Source: an uncultured Bacteroidales bacterium
Lineage (GTDB): Bacteria; Bacteroidota; Bacteroidia; Bacteroidales; Bacteroidaceae
Length of the DNA stretch: 64,000 bases
Reading direction: 5' to 3'
Assembly (NCBI GenBank): GCA_902800305.1
Contig: CADCDP010000008.1
Span: 62,001 to 126,000 of the forward strand
Program-made: the position numbers and the translations under genes
The notes under the pieces: generated by a model
The model's input: the letters and a program-made list of their open reading frames with translations, nothing else
Told to the model about the DNA's origin: nothing
The model's database searches: none
In this document: piece after piece, positions 27,994 through 35,657 of the stretch
How positions within the stretch are numbered: position 1 is the first letter of the stretch
How the letters are laid out: the number at the start of each line of letters is the position of its first letter

Positions 27994-28866
27994 ATGAAAA
28001 AGACAATTCTTAGTTTGCTCGTCGCGCTCATGGCGACGACGGGCGCAAATGCACAGACCGGCAATGTCACGATGACCGGCGGCTGGAGCACCACCAACAG
28101 CCAGTACGAGTACTCCGGCACGTTCGACATGCCCGCCTACGACGTGGAGGTGAGTACGGAGCTGTGGTACTGCCTCGACGAGGAAGCTACCGACAACCAG
28201 ACGAAATACGGCACGAAGACCAATGTTTTCCTCAAGCGCACGTTGGTTACGTTGCCTGGTGGTGGCGGCTGGAATACGTTCTGTGCCCCCTTTACCATCT
28301 CTGACCCAGCAGCCGTATTTGGCACAGGCGTAAAGGTGAAGGCTTTCACTGGCTCTGCACTTACTAACGGTACCCTGACTCTCTACTTCGAGAATGCTTC
28401 AACCATCGCAGCTGGTACCCCGTACCTCATCAAGCTCCCCGGCGAGACTACCGTTAACCTCGCTGCTGACGGCAACGAGTTCTCTAACATCACTCCAGAT
28501 TGGACTATTCACAATGTTACAGGCACCGGCGGATACGCCACATTCGTTCCCCTGCTGGAAAAGACTTGGTTGACGGAAGGCAAAGACAAGCTCTTCGTTG
28601 TAGGCGGCAATTCCTTGACCTATCCTGACAGTGAAGACTACATGAAGGGCTTCCGTGCCTACTTCCAACTGGCTGACGGTGTGAACAACGCTCGTGCCTT
28701 CGCCATGGACTTCGGTGACGAGGAAGTGACGGGCATCATCGGTCTCTCGGCTGACGAGCGCAACACAGACGGTGCTATCTACACATTGGATGGCCGCCGC
28801 GTCAATGGCAAGCCGACGCAGAAGGGCATCTATATCCAGAACGGAAAGAAAGTAATCATCAAGTAA
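27994..28866 (+). CDS. Secreted protein with Prevotella-type C-terminal tail
   Basis: 290 residues. Signal peptide MKKTILSLLVALMATTGANAQ, then a beta-rich body. It contains TLPGGGGWNTFCAPFTIS, AAGTPYLIKLPGE and GGYATFVPLLEKTWL, a pattern found in many Prevotella and Bacteroides secreted proteins, often as the C-terminal part of larger ones. The last 30 residues include IYTLDGRRVNGKP and GIYIQNGKKVIIK, the conserved terminal domain that resembles type IX secretion sorting tails (inference). No enzyme motif is visible. A 60-codon gene follows after 29 nt. Confidence 0.82.
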   Translation: MKKTILSLLVALMATTGANAQTGNVTMTGGWSTTNSQYEYSGTFDMPAYDVEVSTELWYCLDEEATDNQTKYGTKTNVFLKRTLVTLPGGGGWNTFCAPFTISDPAAVFGTGVKVKAFTGSALTNGTLTLYFENASTIAAGTPYLIKLPGETTVNLAADGNEFSNITPDWTIHNVTGTGGYATFVPLLEKTWLTEGKDKLFVVGGNSLTYPDSEDYMKGFRAYFQLADGVNNARAFAMDFGDEEVTGIIGLSADERNTDGAIYTLDGRRVNGKPTQKGIYIQNGKKVIIK

Positions 28867-28895
28867 AACAACGAATTTAACGAATTGCACGAATT

Positions 28896-29078
28896 ATGGA
28901 AAAGAAAGAATATATGGTGCCCACGGCACAAATCTTCATGGTCGATCTGAAGCATCAGATAACGAACGCTTCGTCGAAGAGCGCGAGCACCAGTGGTCTC
29001 GACGACAACTCCGATGACGGAACAGATGAGGAACTCCACTACAACAATAGTGGTGCCAGCCAGTGGTTAGCTTGGTAA
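28896..29078 (+). CDS. Small hypothetical protein (Bacteroidales short-peptide type)
   Basis: 60 residues: MEKKEYMVPTAQIFMVDLKHQ, then a Ser/Ala stretch and an acidic DDNSDDGTDEE region ending in SQWLAW. Short peptides starting MEKK.Y..P....I/V and ending in a polar, Gly/Asp-rich tail commonly sit behind secreted-protein genes in Prevotella. Their function is unknown. It probably belongs to the same transcript as the secreted protein 29 nt upstream. Confidence 0.6.
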   Translation: MEKKEYMVPTAQIFMVDLKHQITNASSKSASTSGLDDNSDDGTDEELHYNNSGASQWLAW

Positions 29079-29100
29079 ATAATCTTCCATCCCTCACCTC

Positions 29101-29140
29101 CACCCCCGCCCCCTCCCCTCCGAGTGGTCGGGGGTGTTGT
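29101..29140 (+). terminator. GC-rich terminator-like hairpin
   Basis: CACCCCCG (29101-29108) pairs with CGGGGGTG (29129-29136), followed by TTGTTATT. It lies 22 nt after the small gene. Confidence 0.5.
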
Positions 29141-29220
29141 TATTGCCTCTATAAAACCCTTATTTGTTCCAATAATTTAAGTTTTTTATTGCGACAGGCT
29201 TATAAATCAATATTTTTATG

Positions 29221-29228
29221 TAGCTTTG
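29221..29228 (+). promoter_or_regulatory. -7 box for the DUF3791/DUF3990 module
   Basis: TAGCTTTG, 29 nt before the ATG at 29258. The leader ends with CAACGAGAATTATGG, identical to that of the antitoxin gene at 27461. Confidence 0.65.
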
Positions 29229-29257
29229 CATCCAGAATCATTAAAGCAACGAGAATT

Positions 29258-29494
29258 ATGGCTACAGAAGAGAAACGAGAAGCTAAGAACCGCATCGCCT
29301 ACACGGTGATGATAGTCCGCGACTTCGGCGATGCTCACAACCTGACGCCGCGTCAGGCACACAGCTACCTGCGCCGTCACAAGGCGATGGACTATCTCGA
29401 CGAGTTCTACGACGTGGAGCACACCCTGTCGCCCGCCGACACGCTGGAATCACTCGACATCATCAGCAAACGCAACGGAGGACATGTAGCATGA
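29258..29494 (+). CDS. DUF3791-like protein, putative antitoxin of an ADP-ribosyltransferase-like toxin
   Basis: 78 residues from the ATG at 29258. The open frame reaches further upstream, but the promoter at 29221 excludes it. Sequence features: MATEEKREAKNRIAYTVMIV, DFGDAHNLTPRQAHSYLRRH, KAMDYLDEFYDVEHTL. The helical 'YTVMIVRDFGDAHNLTPRQAHSYL...YL.EFYDVEHTLS' pattern is that of DUF3791, found next to DUF3990 proteins in Firmicutes and Bacteroidetes. The stop overlaps the next start by 4 nt. An immunity or antitoxin role is inferred from gene order. Confidence 0.75.
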   Translation: MATEEKREAKNRIAYTVMIVRDFGDAHNLTPRQAHSYLRRHKAMDYLDEFYDVEHTLSPADTLESLDIISKRNGGHVA

Positions 29495-29985
29495 CGAGAC
29501 TCTATCACGGTTCTAACCAGGAGATAGGCGAGATAGACCTCTCGCTCGGACTACCCGACAAAGACTTCGGGCAGGGCTTCTACCTCACCCACCTGCGCCA
29601 CCAGGCCGAGCGCATGGCACTCTCGAAGTGCAGCCGCTCGCAGGGCAAGACACCCACGGTGACCGTCTATGAGTTCGACGAGGAGGAGGCGCGGCGACAG
29701 AAGCTTCGCATAAAAGTGTTCGACAAGCCCACCGAGGCTTGGGCGAAGTTCGTCAACGACAACCGCCACGCCAGCCGCACCGGTTTCACCCACCAGTACG
29801 ACATCGTGATAGGTCCCGTGGCCAACGACAGCATGGCCACGCAGTTCCGCCTCTTCGAGGAGGGCTACATCACCCTGCGCCAGCTGGCCAGTAAGATCAC
29901 CTTCCCGAAGGACAATAGCCAGCACTTCTTCGCCACCGAGCGGGCCGTCAGCCTGCTCAGAAAGGTGGAAGTCATCACTCTATAA
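29491..29985 (+). CDS. DUF3990 family protein, ADP-ribosyltransferase-like putative toxin
   Basis: 164 residues. RLYHGSNQEI at the N-terminus, DFGQGFYLTHLRHQAERMA, and a late EEGYITLRQLASKITF/ERAVSLL region form an H-Y-[E/Q] pattern like ADP-ribosyltransferases (H in YHGS; Y in GFYLT; an acidic or Gln residue near Q-F-R-L-F-E-E). DUF3990 proteins are widely considered ART-fold toxins transferring ADP-ribose from NAD+; the target is unknown. It overlaps the upstream DUF3791 gene by 4 nt and is followed 13 nt later by another small acidic gene, giving a three-gene cassette. Biochemical function is inference. Confidence 0.78.
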   Translation: MTRLYHGSNQEIGEIDLSLGLPDKDFGQGFYLTHLRHQAERMALSKCSRSQGKTPTVTVYEFDEEEARRQKLRIKVFDKPTEAWAKFVNDNRHASRTGFTHQYDIVIGPVANDSMATQFRLFEEGYITLRQLASKITFPKDNSQHFFATERAVSLLRKVEVITL

Positions 29986-29998
29986 AAACGACACGACT

Positions 29999-30229
29999 AT
30001 GCGCGAACCCGAAACCAAAGAACAGAAGTTCCTTATCGACTGCATCATCGCCGACCTGGCTTTCTACCTCATGGAGGACGAGGGTATGACTGTGAACGAG
30101 GCTCTGGGCACCGTCTATGACTCCGAGTACTACAACCTGCTCAACAACCTCGACACGGAACTCTACCTCCGTGGCTCGCTGAACAACTACCACTACCTGC
30201 GCCGCGAACTGGACTACGGTAAGCCGTAG
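29999..30229 (+). CDS. Third member of the DUF3791/DUF3990 cassette
   Basis: 76 residues, acidic: KEQKFLIDCIIADLAFYLMED, then EGMTVNEALGTVYDSEYYNLL, then NLDTELYLRGSLNNYHYLRREL. The first half resembles DUF3791-type helical proteins (IADLAFYL..DEGMTVNEAL..VYDS). The last part 'TELYLRGSLNNYHYLRREL' is typical of the small proteins found beside DUF3990. It begins 13 nt after the putative toxin. Possibly a second antitoxin or an accessory subunit; the exact role is unknown. Confidence 0.7.
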   Translation: MREPETKEQKFLIDCIIADLAFYLMEDEGMTVNEALGTVYDSEYYNLLNNLDTELYLRGSLNNYHYLRRELDYGKP

Positions 30230-30346
30230 CATCCCCCATGCGTGTCGTCATCGAACAATTTCGTGTAGGAAAGGATTGTCTGTATTCCCCTCCCCCCACC
30301 ATGATTTTGTTTTTTCTCCGTTGCCTTTCACTTTTCTGTGAAAATA

Positions 30347-30378
30347 TTTGGTGGGTTCGCAGAAAACGCTTACCTTTG
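30347..30378 (+). promoter_or_regulatory. Promoter of tRNA-Gly
   Basis: TTTG at 30347-30350 and TACCTTTG at 30371-30378, 20 nt apart, placing the start about 5-8 nt before the mature tRNA. Confidence 0.7.
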
Positions 30379-30391
30379 CAATTGAAATGAT

Positions 30392-30464
30392 GCGGTAGTG
30401 GCTCAGTTGGTAGAGCATTGGCTTCCCAAGCCGAGGGTCGCGGGTTCGAGTCCCGTCTACCGCT
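30392..30464 (+). tRNA. tRNA-Gly (CCC)
   Basis: 73 nt. Acceptor GCGGTAG/CTACCGC, D-stem GCTC/GAGC, anticodon stem TTGGC/GCCGA with loop TTCCCAA (anticodon CCC), T-arm GCGGGTTCGAGTCCCGT. Discriminator T, and 3' CCA not encoded, as usual in this phylum. It closes the GC-rich accessory block. Confidence 0.97.
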
Positions 30465-30472
30465 CAACGTGT

Positions 30473-30580
30473 TTTACGGTCTTGCGGTTTTACGGTTGTA
30501 CGGTTATACGGTCAAGTGACCTCACCGTAAAAACAGTAAAACCGCAAGACCGTAAAGAATATAAAAACCGTATAACCACA
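30473..30580. repeat. Tandem 'acggtt' words with a perfect 21-bp inverted repeat (element B1)
   Basis: 30473-30493 and 30536-30556 are perfect 21-nt inverted repeats 42 nt apart. Inside and beyond are further TACGGTT words on one side and ACCGTA/ACCGCAA words on the other (for example GGTTATACGGT against ACCGTATAACC at 30568-30578). A 21-nt stretch, 30492-30512, recurs exactly at 38916-38936. It fills the gap between tRNA-Gly and the antiporter gene. Confidence 0.9.
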
Positions 30581-30597
30581 AAACCGGAAAAAGACTT

Positions 30598-31980
30598 ATG
30601 TTGTTGATGACATTGATTATAGTGGCAGTGCTGTTCGTCGGGTTTGTCCTGATGAGTACGGAGCAGGTGCATCACGTCAACCGTGCAACGGTGGCGATGG
30701 TATGTGGTGTGATTGCGTGGGTGATGTATCTTCTTCGGGGTGGGGAATATGTGGAGCTGATGCACAATACCGAATATCAGGCGTTTTTGGGTGGAGAGGC
30801 ATCCACCACGACGGCTTTGAAGTATTTCGTGGCAGAAAATGTCATTACGAAGTACATCATCGAAGCATGTTCCGTCATTCTTTTCCTGATTGCCACCAAC
30901 ACCATCGTGGAGGTGCTGCACAACAATGGTGTGTTTGACTCGCTTATCTCTTGGCTACGGATGCGGAGCAGCCGTATGTTCCTGTGGGTCATCTCGTTGT
31001 TGACTTTTGCCATTTCAGCCAATGTGGACAATCTCACGACGGTGGTACTGATGATGAGCATCATCACGCAGATTGTTCGCAATCACCATCAACGGGTCAT
31101 CTATGCCTGCACTATCATGATGGCGGCATGTCTGGGCGGATGTTTCACCGCCATTGGCGACATGACGTCGGTGATGCTTTGGGTGCGTGGCCTGATTACT
31201 CCGTCGGCCTACGCAGCTGGGTTGTTCTTGCCCTCCTTCGTTAGCCTGTGTGTGTTCAACTTGTTGATTGGCATGAAACTTCATGGGCGCGTGGAGCTGT
31301 TTTCCATCCTGTCTCGCTACAATGGCGATGACTCCCTGTTGCCCGCTTGGCAGAAGGTGATGCTCTTGGTGTTGGGTATTGCGGGGCTGTGGTTCATCCC
31401 TTCGTTCCACTACATCACCAAGTTGCCTCCTTTCCTCGGGGCGTTGTCGGTACTGGCACTCATCTGGGCAGTGGAAGGACTGTGCAATCTGGAACGCAAC
31501 GGTAATGTGCTGATGGTGCAGCGCCATTATTTCCGTACCACTGAGTTCATCGGTATGCGCCTTATCCTCTACTTTTTGGGCATCACCCTTTGTATTGGTG
31601 CCATCGCAGAGTGTGGGGCATTGGACTTCGTGGGGCACTGGTTGGAGACATATATAAATAATGTATATGTGTATGGTATTGCACTGGGACTTCTTTCTAC
31701 CGTGATGGACAATGTGCCGCTGATGATGACGGGCATGAATCTGTTTCCGCTCGACACGGTGGCCGATTCTACCTCAGCGTTCGTGCAGAATGGTGTCTAT
31801 TGGCAGTTGCTCTCCTTCTGTTGTGCCTGTGGCGGTTGTCTGCTGTTCATCGGTACGATGGCTGGTCAGGCGGTGTTGGAGGTGGAGCGTATTCGTTTCA
31901 AGTGGTATATCCGGCATTACCTCTGGCGTGCCCTTGTGGCGTGGTTGGTGGGACTCGGTGTGTTTTGGCTCATACATTGA
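30598..31980 (+). CDS. nhaD: NhaD-type sodium:proton antiporter
   Basis: 460 residues, about 12 hydrophobic helices. Conserved stretches VNRATVAMVCGVIAWVMY, FLIATNTIVEVLHNNGVFDSL, ANVDNLTTVVLMMSI, LGGCFTAIGDMTSVMLW and STVMDNVPLMM are those of the NhaD branch of the ion transporter (IT) superfamily. It exchanges cytoplasmic Na+ (or Li+) for protons across the inner membrane, maintaining pH and the sodium gradient. The Rnf complex encoded further along may generate or use the same gradient. Start chosen at ATG 30598; GTG/ATG alternatives lie a few codons in. Element B1 occupies its upstream region. Confidence 0.9.
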   Translation: MLLMTLIIVAVLFVGFVLMSTEQVHHVNRATVAMVCGVIAWVMYLLRGGEYVELMHNTEYQAFLGGEASTTTALKYFVAENVITKYIIEACSVILFLIATNTIVEVLHNNGVFDSLISWLRMRSSRMFLWVISLLTFAISANVDNLTTVVLMMSIITQIVRNHHQRVIYACTIMMAACLGGCFTAIGDMTSVMLWVRGLITPSAYAAGLFLPSFVSLCVFNLLIGMKLHGRVELFSILSRYNGDDSLLPAWQKVMLLVLGIAGLWFIPSFHYITKLPPFLGALSVLALIWAVEGLCNLERNGNVLMVQRHYFRTTEFIGMRLILYFLGITLCIGAIAECGALDFVGHWLETYINNVYVYGIALGLLSTVMDNVPLMMTGMNLFPLDTVADSTSAFVQNGVYWQLLSFCCACGGCLLFIGTMAGQAVLEVERIRFKWYIRHYLWRALVAWLVGLGVFWLIH

Positions 31981-32031
31981 AGCTCCTTATTCTTTTATTA
32001 TCCATGAAAAAACAAACAAAAACAAAGAGAT

Positions 32032-33009
32032 ATGGCGAAGATTAATTGTATCGGTATTCTCACGTCGGGGGGTGACTCTCCTGGCATGAATGCGGCCATC
32101 CGTGCCGTCACTCGTACTGCCATTTGCAAGGGTTTCACGGTGAAGGGCATCTATCGTGGCTATGATGGGTTGGTGAATGGAGAAGTTAAGACATTCACCA
32201 CTGAGAGTGTGAGCAACATTGTCGCACGGGGAGGCACTATCTTGAGGAGTGCCCGCAGTAAGGCGTTTATGACTCCCGAAGGACGTAAACAGGCATACGA
32301 AACGATGCAACGGGAAGGCATCGATGCCTTGGTGGTCATCGGTGGTAATGGGTCGCTGACGGGTGCCCGCATCTTTGCGCAAGAGTATGATGTGCCCTGC
32401 ATCGGTCTTCCTGGCACCATCGACAACGACCTCTATGGCACCGATCTGACGATTGGCTATGACACTACGTTGAACACCATCGTGGAGTGTGTGGACAAGA
32501 TTCGTGACACCGCCAACTCTCACGAACGCATCTTCTTTGTGGAGGTGATGGGGCGTGACGCAGGATTTCTGGCACAGAACAGTGCTATCGCTAGTGGTGC
32601 TGAGGCGGCCATCATTCCCGAAGACAGCACCGATGCTGACCAGCTGGAGCACTTTATCGGTCGTGGCATTCGCAAAAGCAAGAACTCCAGCATCGTCATT
32701 GTGAGTGAAAGTCCTAAGTGTGGTGCTATGTTCTATGCCGACCGTGTGAAGAAGGAATACCCTCAGTATGATGTGCGTGTGTCCATTCTTGGCCACTTGC
32801 AGCGTGGTGGTTCCCCATCTGCCCGCGACCGCATTCTGGCGAGCCGACTGGGTGCCGGAGTCATTGATGCCATCTTGGACGGTCAGCGTAATGTGATGAT
32901 AGGCATCCGCAATGACGAGGTTGTGTACATACCTTTTTCCGATGCCATCCGTTCAGACAAAGCCATGAACAAAACACTCATTCGGGTGCTTGATGAGTTG
33001 TCGATTTAA
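32032..33009 (+). CDS. pfkA: 6-phosphofructokinase
   Basis: 325 residues, the bacterial size. [18 protein letters not shown] (ATP site start), [12 protein letters not shown], the catalytic [24 protein letters not shown] (substrate Arg/Asp region), and [14 protein letters not shown] are all present. The enzyme phosphorylates fructose-6-P to fructose-1,6-bisphosphate in glycolysis. The Gly after GGN suggests an ATP- rather than pyrophosphate-dependent enzyme. The usual GGDGS is GGNGS here, an Asn where many PfkA proteins have Asp. The start is 52 nt after the antiporter stop. Confidence 0.93.
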   Translation: MAKINCIGILTSGGDSPGMNAAIRAVTRTAICKGFTVKGIYRGYDGLVNGEVKTFTTESVSNIVARGGTILRSARSKAFMTPEGRKQAYETMQREGIDALVVIGGNGSLTGARIFAQEYDVPCIGLPGTIDNDLYGTDLTIGYDTTLNTIVECVDKIRDTANSHERIFFVEVMGRDAGFLAQNSAIASGAEAAIIPEDSTDADQLEHFIGRGIRKSKNSSIVIVSESPKCGAMFYADRVKKEYPQYDVRVSILGHLQRGGSPSARDRILASRLGAGVIDAILDGQRNVMIGIRNDEVVYIPFSDAIRSDKAMNKTLIRVLDELSI

Positions 33010-33043
33010 CTTTCTAAGTTCTTGAGTTTTTAAGTTTGGCGAT

Positions 33044-33799
33044 TTGAAAGACCTGCTCGTTATATTAGGACCAACAGCGTGTGGCAAAACAACTTTTGCC
33101 GCATACTTGGCGTATGACATGGACGGCGAGATTATCAGTGCCGACAGTCGGCAGGTGTATAGGGGCATGGACATAGGGACGGGAAAGGATTTGGTTGATT
33201 ATCATGTGAAGGAGAAGGACATCCCTTACCATCTGATTGATGTGGCTGATGCTGGTACGCGATATAATGTGTATGAATGGCGAAAGGGTTTTCTCGATGC
33301 GTATGCCGACATTCAGGGGAGGGGCAAATTGCCCATTCTCTGTGGCGGTACGGGTATGTATATCGAGAGCGTGGTGAAGGCATACGAGTTTGATGAAGGG
33401 AAATTTCCGGAGTTCAGTTCACTCATCATTGGATTGGACATCAGTCGCGATGCTCGGCGCGAGAAAATCAGCCGACGACTAAGGGCACGTTTGGAAGAAG
33501 GCATGGTGGAGGAAGTGCGAGGCTTGATAGATAGGGGAGTTTCGACGGAACGTCTTATCCGTTACGGACTTGAATATAAATATGTGACCCTCTATCTGCT
33601 CGGACAGCTCCAGTATGAAGAGATGGTTTCACTCCTCGAAATAGCCATCCATCAGTTTGCCAAGCGGCAGATGACGTGGTTTCGGGGGATGGAAGAACGT
33701 CGGGGTATCAAGATTCATTGGCTGAGTGTGGATACTCCTGTTGAAGAACGTATAGAAAAAGTGAAAGAATTATGGCAGAAACAAACCGCATTGGCGTAA
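33044..33799 (+). CDS. tRNA dimethylallyltransferase-like protein (MiaA family, short)
   Basis: 251 residues from a TTG start. The frame is closed by TGA at 33023, no ATG precedes the Walker A, and the first in-frame ATG (33117) would remove it, so TTG 33044 is required. Motifs: P-loop GPTACGKTTFAA (residues 9-20), GEIISADSRQVYRGMDIGTGK (tRNA/DMAPP site), CGGTGMYIESV, and a C-terminal RQMTWFRGM where MiaA has its conserved K-R-Q-x-T-W-F-R. MiaA adds a dimethylallyl group to A37 of tRNAs reading U-starting codons. At 251 residues it lacks part of the usual ~300-residue protein, in particular the central insert, so it is probably the shorter Bacteroidetes paralogue. Its end overlaps the next gene by 28 nt. 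Confidence 0.85.
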   Translation: MKDLLVILGPTACGKTTFAAYLAYDMDGEIISADSRQVYRGMDIGTGKDLVDYHVKEKDIPYHLIDVADAGTRYNVYEWRKGFLDAYADIQGRGKLPILCGGTGMYIESVVKAYEFDEGKFPEFSSLIIGLDISRDARREKISRRLRARLEEGMVEEVRGLIDRGVSTERLIRYGLEYKYVTLYLLGQLQYEEMVSLLEIAIHQFAKRQMTWFRGMEERRGIKIHWLSVDTPVEERIEKVKELWQKQTALA

Positions 33800-34710
33800 T
33801 ATATAGCCCTCATGTAGGATTGGACCATTCGCAGAAACGTTGGACACTCATTCGCAAGTACATGGAGCAGAAGGGTGTGCTGTATGACTTTGTACAGGCG
33901 GAGGCGTTTGGTTCGGTGGAACGATTGACGAAGATGTTGTGTGAGAATGGGTATCACACCATTGCGGTGGTGGGAGGAGACGGTTCGCTCAACTGTGCAG
34001 TCAATGCTTTGATGGAGCAACGTGCATCGTTGCCTGAAGATTTTGCCTTTGCGTTGATACCGAATGGCATAGGAAACGATTTTTCTCGTTTCTGGGGTGT
34101 ATCGGTGAATGACTATAAAATGGTGATAGACGGCATCATCGCTCACAATGTTCGTAAAGTGGATGTGGGGGTATGTACCTATCAAGACGATAACATTCCG
34201 CAACGTCGTTACTTCCTTAATTGTGTGAATATTGGTTTAGGTGCCCGACTCATCAAGACGACCAACGATGCAGTGCAGATTATCGGTTCAAGGAAACTGT
34301 CCGTGATACCAGCTTTGATTAGCCGTATTTTTGAGCGTAAACAGTTTAATTTGTCTTTCCAGATTGAAACGGAAGAAGTGACGGGGAAATATATGTCGGC
34401 ATGTATCGGTAACTGTCATGGCTACGGACAGACCCCCAATGCTGTTCCTTACAATGGGTTGCTTGACATGTCACTCATTACCCGTCCGAAATGGTGGCAA
34501 TTATTCGAAGGCTTTTGGTTGTTGGGTAAAGGACGCTTTCTCAACTACAAAAATGTTTATCCCTATCGTGCCCGCCAAATCATGGTGAAAGATGTGGATA
34601 AGGCACTTGTCTCTTTGGATGGCATGGTGTTACAGGCAAAGCAGCCTGCACCCATGCGTCTCAGCATCGAAGCTGATGCCCTCAACTTCATCGTGCCGCT
34701 TATCCATTGA
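33772..34710 (+). CDS. Diacylglycerol/lipid kinase family protein
   Basis: 312 residues. The DAGK catalytic signature VAVVGGDGSLN (written here as IAVVGGDGSLNCAVNAL) is followed by the conserved ALIPNGIGNDFSRFWG. The C-terminal region carries IGNCHGYGQTPNAVPYNGLLDMSLI and a terminal beta domain, as in YegS/DgkB-like kinases. Such enzymes phosphorylate diacylglycerol, ceramide or related lipids at the membrane. The exact lipid is unknown; in sphingolipid-making Bacteroidales a sphingoid substrate is conceivable (inference). The start lies inside the MiaA-like gene by 28 nt, indicating coupling. Confidence 0.88.
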   Translation: MAETNRIGVIYSPHVGLDHSQKRWTLIRKYMEQKGVLYDFVQAEAFGSVERLTKMLCENGYHTIAVVGGDGSLNCAVNALMEQRASLPEDFAFALIPNGIGNDFSRFWGVSVNDYKMVIDGIIAHNVRKVDVGVCTYQDDNIPQRRYFLNCVNIGLGARLIKTTNDAVQIIGSRKLSVIPALISRIFERKQFNLSFQIETEEVTGKYMSACIGNCHGYGQTPNAVPYNGLLDMSLITRPKWWQLFEGFWLLGKGRFLNYKNVYPYRARQIMVKDVDKALVSLDGMVLQAKQPAPMRLSIEADALNFIVPLIH

Positions 34711-34720
34711 CAATCGTCAA

Positions 34721-35425
34721 CTATCCAATCTTATTGATTTTCTCCAAGCTTTCGCCATCGATAATCTTTATTTTCTTTCCATCGATGGCGATAATTTTTT
34801 CCTGTGCAAAAGCAGACAGTGTGCGTATGGCATTCGACGTGGTCATATTAGACAAATTGGCCAAGTCTTCTCTTGATAAGTAAATGGAGAGGGTCGCGCC
34901 GTCTTCTTCCAATCCATAATTGTCGCGCAAGAAAATGAGTGATTCAGCTAAACGGCCACGGATATGCTTTTGGGTGAGATTGACGGTGCGTTGGTCAGAG
35001 TTTCCCACTTCCACGGCCAAAAGCTTGATGATGTATAGTGCCAAATCACTGTTTTCCATCACCCATTTTTCCATCAGTTCATTGGGAATCAAGCATACGG
35101 TGCTTGTCTCGAATGCAGCCGCCGAAGTGACATAATTTTGGTTGGCGAAATAAGCGCGGTAGCCAAAGTATTCCACAGGCTTCACCACACGGATAATCTG
35201 TGTTCTTCCCCCTATGCCATCTTTATAGATTTTTACCTTCCCACTAATGAGGCAATGGAACATCTGTGGCACTTCTCCTTCCTGATATAGCGTTTCGTTT
35301 TTTTTGAACAGTTGAACCGACATGTTCCTCCTCAATTCCTCCTGCTGTTTGGTTGTCAGCAACTGCAAAATATCGTGAAGGCTGTCCATATTTTCAGCCA
35401 AAAACTTGGAATCCTTTCTTTTCAT
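34721..35425 (-). CDS. Crp/Fnr family transcriptional regulator
   Basis: 234 residues from the ATG at 35425. An upstream ATG at 35464 would precede the -7 box at 35450-35457 and is rejected. The N-terminal cyclic-nucleotide-binding-like beta barrel (LFKKNETLYQEGEVPQMFHCLISGKVKIYKDG) is followed by a dimer helix and a C-terminal winged helix with LSREDLANLSNMTTSNAIRTLSAF. There is no CxxC-type Fe-S cluster motif, so it is not a classic oxygen-sensing FNR. It is divergent from the glycogen operon with a shared 232-bp region between, which makes it a candidate regulator of that operon (inference). Confidence 0.88.
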   Translation of the reverse strand: MKRKDSKFLAENMDSLHDILQLLTTKQQEELRRNMSVQLFKKNETLYQEGEVPQMFHCLISGKVKIYKDGIGGRTQIIRVVKPVEYFGYRAYFANQNYVTSAAAFETSTVCLIPNELMEKWVMENSDLALYIIKLLAVEVGNSDQRTVNLTQKHIRGRLAESLIFLRDNYGLEEDGATLSIYLSREDLANLSNMTTSNAIRTLSAFAQEKIIAIDGKKIKIIDGESLEKINKIG

Positions 35426-35449
35426 TAATCTTATTGAGTTTTCGGGATG

Positions 35450-35457
35450 CAAAGTTA
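35450..35457 (-). promoter_or_regulatory. -7 box of the Crp/Fnr gene
   Basis: Minus-strand TAACTTTG. It decides the start codon of the regulator (35425 rather than 35464). Confidence 0.7.
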
Positions 35458-35591
35458 CACACAAGTTGCAAATTAAACAAAACTTTTCTCCGATTTTCTG
35501 CTTTTTAGCATGTTTTTGGCCTTTTAAGGGGCGTTTCGTGAAATTTTTCGAAAAAAAATCCCTTAAAGGTTGGTCACAAAAAAAATAATCC

Positions 35592-35599
35592 CTAAATTT
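35592..35599 (+). promoter_or_regulatory. -7 box of the glycogen operon
   Basis: TAAATTTG about 58 nt upstream of the debranching-enzyme ATG, within the AT-rich divergent intergenic region. Confidence 0.55.
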
Positions 35600-35657
35600 G
35601 GCAAATTAAATACTAACAACTAAATCCGGAAAAGCAATAATACCTTAAAATACAACT

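Noticed and set aside
30465..30597. Integrase attachment duplication of the tRNA-Gly 3' end
   Set aside because: No second copy of the tRNA 3' sequence and no integrase gene were found in the window.
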